A stretch of DNA of 64,000 nucleotides from G963422275 sp963422275 (GTDB lineage Bacteria; Pseudomonadota; Alphaproteobacteria; Rhodobacterales; Rhodobacteraceae), in NCBI GenBank assembly GCA_963422275.1, contig OY729418.1, positions 3,968,001-4,032,000 on the forward strand, in the 5' to 3' direction. Position numbers and translations under genes: made by a program. Positions 58,297 through 64,000 of this stretch are shown here, piece after piece. Every line of letters begins with the position of its first letter. The first letter of the stretch is position 1. The notes beneath the pieces were generated by a model. The model ran no database searches. It was given only the letters and a program-made list of their open reading frames with translations, and was not told where the DNA came from.

Positions 58297-58784
58297 ACTC
58301 AAGGCTGACGGACATTCTGCAGACATATCGACATCCGTGCCGTGTAATAGAGGGCAAGCTTACGCGATATCCAAGCGAGAGGCGGGCACTGGCCTATCTG
58401 TTTGCAGCTTGCACAATTTATGTTGCCGCAGGTATCCCACGCCTGATACAGGAGCACTTGGCACATCGGGACAATATTCCACTGATTGCTGGGATATCCG
58501 GCGCGATTCTCGGCGTAATGATTCTTCTGCCGCTCGCCTTGTACTTCTTGGCAGCCGCGACGCGAATTCTCCTTGTGCCGCTAGGTTGGCGCGTCAGTTG
58601 GCTACATTCAAGAATTTCGCTGTTTTGGGCATCGCTTGCAACTGCACCGCTTGCGTTGCTTGTGGGATTAATCGAAGGTTTCTTCGGCCGTACAGACCTT
58701 CATGCAGCATTGTCCTGGTTCAACTTGGGAATGCTCATCTTGTTTTGGATGATTGGATTATACATATCATGCAGAGCGAACTGA
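58293..58784 (+). CDS. Integral membrane protein in the suf operon
   Basis: 163 residues with about four membrane helices (LAYLFAACTIYVAAGI; IAGISGAILGVMILLPLALYF; LFWASLATAPLALLVGLIEG; WFNLGMLILFWMIGLYI). It overlaps sufD by four bases, so it is part of the operon. Pattern and place are like those of Yip1-related proteins in Rhodobacterales suf operons, but the match is weak. Function unknown. Confidence 0.75.
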   Translation: MNSRLTDILQTYRHPCRVIEGKLTRYPSERRALAYLFAACTIYVAAGIPRLIQEHLAHRDNIPLIAGISGAILGVMILLPLALYFLAAATRILLVPLGWRVSWLHSRISLFWASLATAPLALLVGLIEGFFGRTDLHAALSWFNLGMLILFWMIGLYISCRAN

Positions 58785-58902
58785 ATATTCGCCGCTGGTC
58801 TTCGAACATCATGTCTTTTCGCATCTTCCCGTTCGTTCAACTGACGCTAGGCTGCCTTGCACACAGACAAGTTCGCCTTGCCGTGGCGTGTGCGGCCATT
58901 GA

Positions 58903-59535
58903 ATGTCCGAAACAACGGCAGATTTTAATTTCCACAACAGGTACCACCACAATTTCATGTTGAAGAACGTGCTGTCTCTCGCAAGAAAATCGATCTTGTA
59001 TCCGGTGCAAGGTGCGGCTGACGTCCTGCAGCGAGACTATCCAATCCGCACCGTTGTCGAAATGGCAATCCTCGTGGTCGTGCTTTCTGCGATAGCAGCT
59101 CAAGCATTCAGCGCCCTCGTTCCACTGCCGGAAGGCGAGAATGGAATAATCTTCGCCGTATCACTCCATTTTCCCTTCTACCTTGCGCTTTTTCAGGGCG
59201 CGGTTCTGATTGCATTGACGGGCGCGACATTCCTGGTCGGACGCTTGGTAGGAGGAACCGGCGGATTCAAGGATACCCTGATTCTTATGGTATGGCTCCA
59301 TTTCGTAATGTTGCTCGTTCAGATAATTCAAATGGTAGGCACTTTTGCTCTTCCCATGTTCGGCGGAATTTTGGCTGCGGTCTCGCTCGCGCTTTTCTTC
59401 TGGCTTTTTATCAATTTCGTGACGGCACTGCACGGATTCAGATCCAAGTTCAAAGTTCTTGTTGGAACAGTCGTCGCGATGTTTCTTTTGGGCATTGGTT
59501 TGGTAAATCTGGTCATTTTCGTCGTACCCAATTGA
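58903..59535 (+). CDS. Yip1-family membrane protein
   Basis: 210 residues from ATG 58903, or 192 from ATG 58957 (MLKNVLSLARKSILYPVQGA), which fits the family better; no strong ribosome binding site settles it. Five helices follow, including IFAVSLHFPFYLALFQGAVL and GTFLVGRLVGGTGGFKDTL-type loop. Yip1-like proteins are regular members of Rhodobacterales suf operons; their role there is unknown. Ends 8 bp before sufS. Confidence 0.8.
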   Translation: MSETTADFNFHNRYHHNFMLKNVLSLARKSILYPVQGAADVLQRDYPIRTVVEMAILVVVLSAIAAQAFSALVPLPEGENGIIFAVSLHFPFYLALFQGAVLIALTGATFLVGRLVGGTGGFKDTLILMVWLHFVMLLVQIIQMVGTFALPMFGGILAAVSLALFFWLFINFVTALHGFRSKFKVLVGTVVAMFLLGIGLVNLVIFVVPN

Positions 59536-59543
59536 GGCAGACA

Positions 59544-60764
59544 GTGTACAACGTTCACGAGATTAGAAAAGATTTTCCGATACTTGACATTGATGTTAAT
59601 GGAAAACCTCTCGTTTATCTTGACAGCGCCGCGTCCGCACAAAAACCAAAGCGTGTGATTGACGCGGTCAACAGGGCGTATTCGAGCGAATACGCCAATG
59701 TACACCGCGGTTTGCATCACCTTTCAAGTCTGGCCACCGAAAAATACGAAGAGGTTCGTGAGAAGATAAAGGAACTTCTCAACGCCGAGCATGACGACGA
59801 AATCCTTTATACGACAGGAACGACTGAAGGGATCAATCTCGTTGCATACAGTTGGGCGATGCCGCGGATGGCGGAAGGGGATGAAATCGTTCTCACGGCT
59901 ATGGAGCATCACGCGAATATTGTTCCTTGGCACTTTTTGCGCGAGCGTCAAGGGATTTCGCTCGTTTGGGTTGAACCGGACAAATCGGGATATCTTGACA
60001 GCGGAAAGATCATCGAGCGAATCGGCCCGAAAACCAAACTGGTTGCGGTAACGCACATGTCAAATGTGCTAGGCACCAAGGTTGACATCCGAACAATTTG
60101 CAACGCCGCACACGAGCACGGAGTGCCAGTGCTCGCCGATGGCTCCCAAGCCGCCGTCCACGGGCCAGTTGACGTTAGAGAGCTAGGCGTGGATTTTTAC
60201 CCCATCACGGGACACAAGCTCTACGGGCCTACCGCTTCAGGAGCGATTTACATACGGCGCCAACGCTTGGTTGAAATGCAGCCATTCATGGGAGGGGGCG
60301 ACATGATCCGTGAAGTCACCCGAGATAACGTTGCTTATGCCCAACCGCCGCTCAAGTTTGAATCTGGAACGCCACCTATAGTTCAAATGATCGGCCTCGG
60401 TGAAGCTCTGGACTACATCTCTAGTGTCGGAATGGACAAAATCGCAGATTATGAGGCTGAACTGCGTGATTACGCGTCGTGCAGGCTCTCCGAGAAGAAC
60501 TGGCTTATGGTGCAGGGCGAGACCCTTAGCAAGGGTGCAATATTTTCGTTCAACCTAGTCGGGCCAGCTCACCCGCATGATGTATCCACCGTGCTCGACC
60601 AGCAAGGAATCGCTGTACGTGCTGGACACCACTGTGCGCAACCGCTTATGGACTTTTATGGAATTACCGCTTCCTGCCGCGCCTCATTCGCCATGTACAG
60701 CACTAGAGAAGAGGTCGATAAACTCATTGAGGGCTTGGAAGTTTGCTACGGCCTGTTTGCATAA
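59544..60764 (+). CDS. sufS: Cysteine desulfurase SufS
   Basis: Group II cysteine desulfurase delivering persulfide sulfur to SufBCD. 406 residues from GTG 59544 with GAGG six bases upstream; the frame is open back to 59292 but that part is inside the Yip1-like gene. PLP lysine in PITGHKLYGPTASGAIY, active-site Cys in ITASCRASFAMY, and AGHHCAQPLMDF, SAASAQKPKRVIDAV. No sufE, sufA or sufT follows; a tRNA-Arg comes next, so any partners are elsewhere. Confidence 0.96.
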   Translation: MYNVHEIRKDFPILDIDVNGKPLVYLDSAASAQKPKRVIDAVNRAYSSEYANVHRGLHHLSSLATEKYEEVREKIKELLNAEHDDEILYTTGTTEGINLVAYSWAMPRMAEGDEIVLTAMEHHANIVPWHFLRERQGISLVWVEPDKSGYLDSGKIIERIGPKTKLVAVTHMSNVLGTKVDIRTICNAAHEHGVPVLADGSQAAVHGPVDVRELGVDFYPITGHKLYGPTASGAIYIRRQRLVEMQPFMGGGDMIREVTRDNVAYAQPPLKFESGTPPIVQMIGLGEALDYISSVGMDKIADYEAELRDYASCRLSEKNWLMVQGETLSKGAIFSFNLVGPAHPHDVSTVLDQQGIAVRAGHHCAQPLMDFYGITASCRASFAMYSTREEVDKLIEGLEVCYGLFA

Positions 60765-60815
60765 CATCCCCAGTTGCATTTGCTTGGGCTTTTACCTATT
60801 CGCTATGGGGTCATC

Positions 60816-60892
<77 letters not shown>

Positions 60893-60962
60893 CGGTATAC
60901 GAGTTTCAGTTTAAGACCGGCGAAAGCTGCGGAGCCTTTCGGTAGACGACGCCCCACTCGGC

Positions 60963-62108
60963 ATGGTTCGCACCGCCGAACGAGAAATGGGAGCGAAGCA
61001 CTTTAAGCTACTTGCACACACAAAAGAAACTTTGAAGAATGCCCCGGTGGATGAAGGTTTTAAAAATATATTGGACGGGCTTCCAGACCCGGTAATCATT
61101 GTTGGTCCAGACCTGCGAATCCTGCATGCAAACACTGCCACCGAGGAGCAATTTGGACTCAGGCTATTCAACGAGTCCTTCTACGCACTAACCAGACAAC
61201 CTGAAGCGCTCGCCTGTATTCGTAAAGCGAAGGAGGAGGGAAGGAGTGCGGAAACAAAAATCCTATTTTCAGATGGCAAGTTCGATTCGACCTTCAGGTT
61301 TTCGGTCAGTCCTATTGATCTCCCTAGAATCAGGACCGAATGGTTGGTCATTTCAATGACCGATGTAAGTCACGTAAACGATGCCGAGCAAATCCGAAGG
61401 GAATTCGTTGCAAATGTCAGCCACGAACTGCGCTCGCCACTCACGACGCTTACAGGTTTCATCGAAACGCTCAAGGGTGAAGCTAGCGAAGACAAAGGGG
61501 CACGCTCGCGCTTCCTCCAGATTATGGAGAATGAAGCAGCACGCATGGAACGGCTTGTAAGCGACTTGCTGTCGCTTTCCAAACTTGAGGCGGACGAGCG
61601 AATTCGGCCAAAGGACACTGTGGATGTCTGCGATGTAGTCAGAAATACAATCTCTGTCCTTCGTCCTATTGCAGATCGAAGTGGCTCAAGTATCGAGTTG
61701 GTTGGAAAGGAAAACGGCCTTATCGTATCCGGGGACTTGGGTCAGCTGACTCAAGTCTTTCATAATCTAATAGAGAACGCACTGAAGTACGGGTCGGAGA
61801 ATGGAACGGTTATGGTCAACTGCTTGATCAAACACAATATAGATGAAATTCTAGGTCCTGTAGCTTGCGTCGAGGTCACCGACCAAGGCGATGGAATTGA
61901 TGCGGTCCATCTGCCTAGGTTAACGGAAAGATTCTACCGTGTAGATAAGCATCGCTCCCGCGAAGTCGGCGGTACCGGCCTCGGTCTCGCAATCGTGAAG
62001 CATATCGTCAATAGGCACCGTGGGCGCATCGCAATTGCCAGTCAGTTGGGGGTCGGAAGCAACTTTTCAGTGATGGTTCCGCTACAGACTCAATCACCGA
62101 GCACCTGA
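60963..62108 (+). CDS. phoR: Phosphate-regulon sensor kinase PhoR
   Basis: Histidine kinase that controls the Pho regulon with PhoB. 381 residues from ATG 60963; starts at ATG 60987 or GTG 61047 are possible because the conserved PAS-like domain begins only at FKNILDGLPDPVIIVGPD. No membrane helix, so a soluble or membrane-associated form as in several alphaproteobacteria. H-box FVANVSHELRSPLTTL, N-box FHNLIENALKYG, G1 VTDQGDGID, F-box RFYRVDKHRS and G2 GGTGLGLAIVKHI are all intact. The first codons overlap a motif (DDAPLGMVRTAE) repeated near tRNA-Gly. Confidence 0.92.
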   Translation: MVRTAEREMGAKHFKLLAHTKETLKNAPVDEGFKNILDGLPDPVIIVGPDLRILHANTATEEQFGLRLFNESFYALTRQPEALACIRKAKEEGRSAETKILFSDGKFDSTFRFSVSPIDLPRIRTEWLVISMTDVSHVNDAEQIRREFVANVSHELRSPLTTLTGFIETLKGEASEDKGARSRFLQIMENEAARMERLVSDLLSLSKLEADERIRPKDTVDVCDVVRNTISVLRPIADRSGSSIELVGKENGLIVSGDLGQLTQVFHNLIENALKYGSENGTVMVNCLIKHNIDEILGPVACVEVTDQGDGIDAVHLPRLTERFYRVDKHRSREVGGTGLGLAIVKHIVNRHRGRIAIASQLGVGSNFSVMVPLQTQSPST

Positions 62109-62147
62109 GGAGAGGGCATTTCTTAAACGAATTGTTTCGAAATGAAA

Positions 62148-62165
62148 TTTTCATAAAACTGATGT
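62148..62165 (+). promoter_or_regulatory. Possible Pho box before pstB
   Basis: TTTTCATAAAACTGATGT compares with the PhoB half-site pair CTGTCAT-N4-CTGTCAT (first half 5/7, second 4/7, correct 4-bp AT spacer). It lies 44-61 bp before the pstB start in the AT-rich phoR-pstB gap. Confidence 0.45.
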
Positions 62166-62208
62166 GCAAATTTCATTCCAGTCAAATAATGCTTCGAATT
62201 GAAGTTAT

Positions 62209-63045
62209 ATGAATGCAAATGGAACAAACGGAATGTCAGACAACACTCAAGGTTCGCCGGAGGCAGTTGATCTAGATTCTACGTTGTCTGCCGTAAAAGT
62301 CACTGCGAAAGACGTAAATGTCTACTATTCTGATGTGCGTGCTCTGCAAGACGTTTCAATGGAAATTCTCGATCATACCGTTACCGCGTTCATCGGACCC
62401 TCGGGATGCGGAAAGTCAACGTTCTTGCGTTGCCTTAACCGAATGAACGACACCATTGACCATTGCAGGGTGGAGGGACGGATTGAGTTAGACGGTGAAG
62501 ACATCCACCGTCGGTCAATTGATCCGGTACAATTGCGTGCACGAGTGGGAATGGTTTTCCAAAAGCCAAACCCTTTCCCAAAATCGATCTACGACAATGT
62601 TGCGTACGGGCCGCGTATCCACGGCTTGGCCGCAACTCGGGCGGAACTCGACGAAATCGTGGAATCTGCTCTTCGAAGTTCGGCTCTTTGGGATGAAGTC
62701 AAGGACAGACTCCGGATGCCAGGGACCGGTCTCTCTGGCGGCCAGCAACAACGGCTGTGCATTGCGCGGGCCGTTGCGACGAAACCAGAGGTCCTGCTAA
62801 TGGACGAACCATGTTCTTCATTAGACCCCATTGCCACATCGCAGATCGAAGACCTGATCGATCATCTCCGAGAGAGCTATACTGTCGTAATTGTTACACA
62901 CTCAATGCAACAGGCTGCGCGAGTGAGCCAAAAGACGGCGTTTTTCCATCTTGGCAATCTTGTGGAATTCAATGACACGCCATTCATATTCACAGCACCT
63001 CAGGATGAGCGAACCGAAAGTTACATTACAGGGCGAATTGGGTAG
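62209..63045 (+). CDS. pstB: Phosphate ABC transporter ATPase PstB
   Basis: ATPase of the phosphate importer. 278 residues from ATG 62209 with GAAG upstream; ATG 62233 is an alternative. Walker A FIGPSGCGKSTFLRCLNRMND, cut here to its core GPSGCGKST; Q-loop MVFQKPNPFP; signature LSGGQQQRLCIARA; Walker B VLLMDEPCSSLDPIAT; H-loop VIVTHSMQQ. Intact. Its membrane partners PstC and PstA are encoded about 60 kb to the left, and pstS is not in the window. phoU follows after 14 bp. Confidence 0.96.
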   Translation: MNANGTNGMSDNTQGSPEAVDLDSTLSAVKVTAKDVNVYYSDVRALQDVSMEILDHTVTAFIGPSGCGKSTFLRCLNRMNDTIDHCRVEGRIELDGEDIHRRSIDPVQLRARVGMVFQKPNPFPKSIYDNVAYGPRIHGLAATRAELDEIVESALRSSALWDEVKDRLRMPGTGLSGGQQQRLCIARAVATKPEVLLMDEPCSSLDPIATSQIEDLIDHLRESYTVVIVTHSMQQAARVSQKTAFFHLGNLVEFNDTPFIFTAPQDERTESYITGRIG

Positions 63046-63059
63046 AAGGACCAAACGCC

Positions 63060-63806
63060 ATGATCGACAGAAAGCATATTCATGCCGCGTTCGACGAAGA
63101 GCTTGAACACATTCACACTCTGATTATGACGATGGGAGGACTTGTCGAACAGGCAATTCAAAAATCGTCGACGGCGCTTCGCATCCGTGACACCGAACTT
63201 TCGGAGCAGGTTGTGGAAAATGACTCGGCAATAGACAAGATCGAGGAGAGCGTTAATGTGGAGGCCGTAAACATGCTTTCGCGCCGCCAACCTCAAGCGC
63301 AGGATCTTCGAACGATTGTCGCCGTGATGAAAATTTCCTCGAACCTCGAGCGAATGGGGGACTATGCCAAGAACATGGCGAAGCGCACATCCGTAATTGT
63401 TCAATCCCCTCCACTTGGCCCGTCAAACGGCTCTCTCAAGCAGATGTCCAAGACCGTTAAACAATTGACGAAAGACGCTCTAGACTCGTTTATCCGCCGA
63501 GATGCAACGAAAGCGGCCAATGTAATACAGCGCGATGAGGATGTGGATCAAATGTACAATGCCTTATTCCGTGAGTTCTTGACCCACATGATGGAGGATC
63601 AGCGAAGCATAACTCCGGCTATGCACTATCTGTTTATCGCCAAGAATCTTGAAAGGATAGGGGATCATGCCACCAGCATAGCCGAACAGGTGATATTCCT
63701 TGTTACAGGTTCCCTCCCTGAACAAGTTCGCCCCAAAGATGACCAAACCCCATATCAGGACCAACGTCTAGAAGTTTTCACGAGCAACGATAAGTGCAAG
63801 CCATGA
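63060..63806 (+). CDS. phoU: Phosphate signalling protein PhoU
   Basis: Links the Pst transporter to PhoR and dampens the Pho response. 248 residues, two PhoU helical bundles, each with the metal-binding pattern (EESVNVEAVNMLSRRQPQAQDLR; DEDVDQMYNALFREFL then HYLFIAKNLERIGDHATSIAE). Full length. Stop overlaps the phoB start (ATGA). Confidence 0.96.
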   Translation: MIDRKHIHAAFDEELEHIHTLIMTMGGLVEQAIQKSSTALRIRDTELSEQVVENDSAIDKIEESVNVEAVNMLSRRQPQAQDLRTIVAVMKISSNLERMGDYAKNMAKRTSVIVQSPPLGPSNGSLKQMSKTVKQLTKDALDSFIRRDATKAANVIQRDEDVDQMYNALFREFLTHMMEDQRSITPAMHYLFIAKNLERIGDHATSIAEQVIFLVTGSLPEQVRPKDDQTPYQDQRLEVFTSNDKCKP

Positions 63807-64000
63807 ACAAACTAGCTGTGACAGTTCTCATTGTCGAGGATGATCCTTCTCAACTGGAAATGCTTGCATACAATGTCGAACAGGATGGATACCAAGTTCT
63901 TCGTGCGGAAGACGGAAAAGAGGCACTCCAGCTGTTGCAGGACTATGAACCGGATATTGTGCTTCTCGACTGGATGTTGCCTCGCGTATCCGGGATTGAG
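63803..64000 (+). CDS. phoB: Response regulator PhoB (5' part)
   Basis: First 66 codons of the Pho regulon activator, cut by the window end. Receiver domain: TVLIVEDDPSQLEML (acidic pocket) and EPDIVLLDWMLPRVSG with the phosphorylated Asp. Identity rests on this domain and on the phoR-pstB-phoU context; the DNA-binding part is outside the window. Confidence 0.9.
   Translation, partial: MNKLAVTVLIVEDDPSQLEMLAYNVEQDGYQVLRAEDGKEALQLLQDYEPDIVLLDWMLPRVSGIE

Overview
The window looks like a chromosome segment of an alphaproteobacterium of Rhodobacterales type. The gene neighbourhoods point there: rplU-rpmA-obgE-proB-proA, lpxD-acp-fabF-ialB, xerD/aroK-aroB, zwf-pgl-pgi, alaS-DUF1330-icd and iscR-iscS-sufB-cupin-sufCD-Yip1-sufS. 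The core genes are intact and of moderate G+C, while many of the gaps between them are filled with visibly G+C-richer, broken insertion sequences. That pattern suits a lineage that went through an IS burst and is now losing those elements, as in a recently host-restricted or bottlenecked genome (inference).

Layout. 1-1963: end of pstC plus pstA (phosphate ABC transporter). 2173-7326: ribosomal L21 and L27, ObgE GTPase and proline synthesis (proB, proA, separated by about 630 bp of unexplained DNA). 7368-10100: an IS graveyard. 10167-15954: cell envelope block (M15-like peptidase, L,D-transpeptidase, LpxD, a dedicated acyl carrier protein, a ketoacyl-ACP synthase, an IalB-family protein). 16209-23375: CorC/HlyC-like transporter, XerD, the one IS with an essentially complete transposase (20396-21241), and aroK-aroB. 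23590-29767: IS remnants, a radical SAM protein, zwf-pgl-pgi and tRNA-Gly(CCC). 30793-37692: a corrinoid/tetrahydrofolate methyl-transfer cluster (RACo-like ASKHA protein, methyl-THF:corrinoid methyltransferase, MTHFR-like protein, PF13769-like small protein) cut up by IS relics. 37902-50977: rlmE, recA, alaS, DUF1330, icd, catalase and lipA with more relics. 51032-60764: coq10/ratA-like gene, alpha/beta hydrolase and the long SUF iron-sulfur operon, whose promoter is covered by a perfect 17-bp palindrome of ICE/Irr-box type. 60816-64000: tRNA-Arg(CCG), then phoR-pstB-phoU-phoB.

The most notable structural points are: (1) the usual alphaproteobacterial phoR-pstSCAB-phoU-phoB order is split, with pstC-pstA at the left edge and phoR-pstB-phoU-phoB at the right edge about 60 kb away; (2) at least seven fragments of one IS1595-like family, all internally deleted, two with permuted or inverted transposase segments, and one MITE-like 275-bp derivative with a perfect 8-bp target duplication; (3) an IS5-like relic upstream of recA whose two ends are long inverted copies of the same end; (4) an IS inserted inside another IS. 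I found no CRISPR array, toxin-antitoxin pair, defence island, prophage or biosynthetic cluster, and nothing that I would claim as a new multi-gene system.
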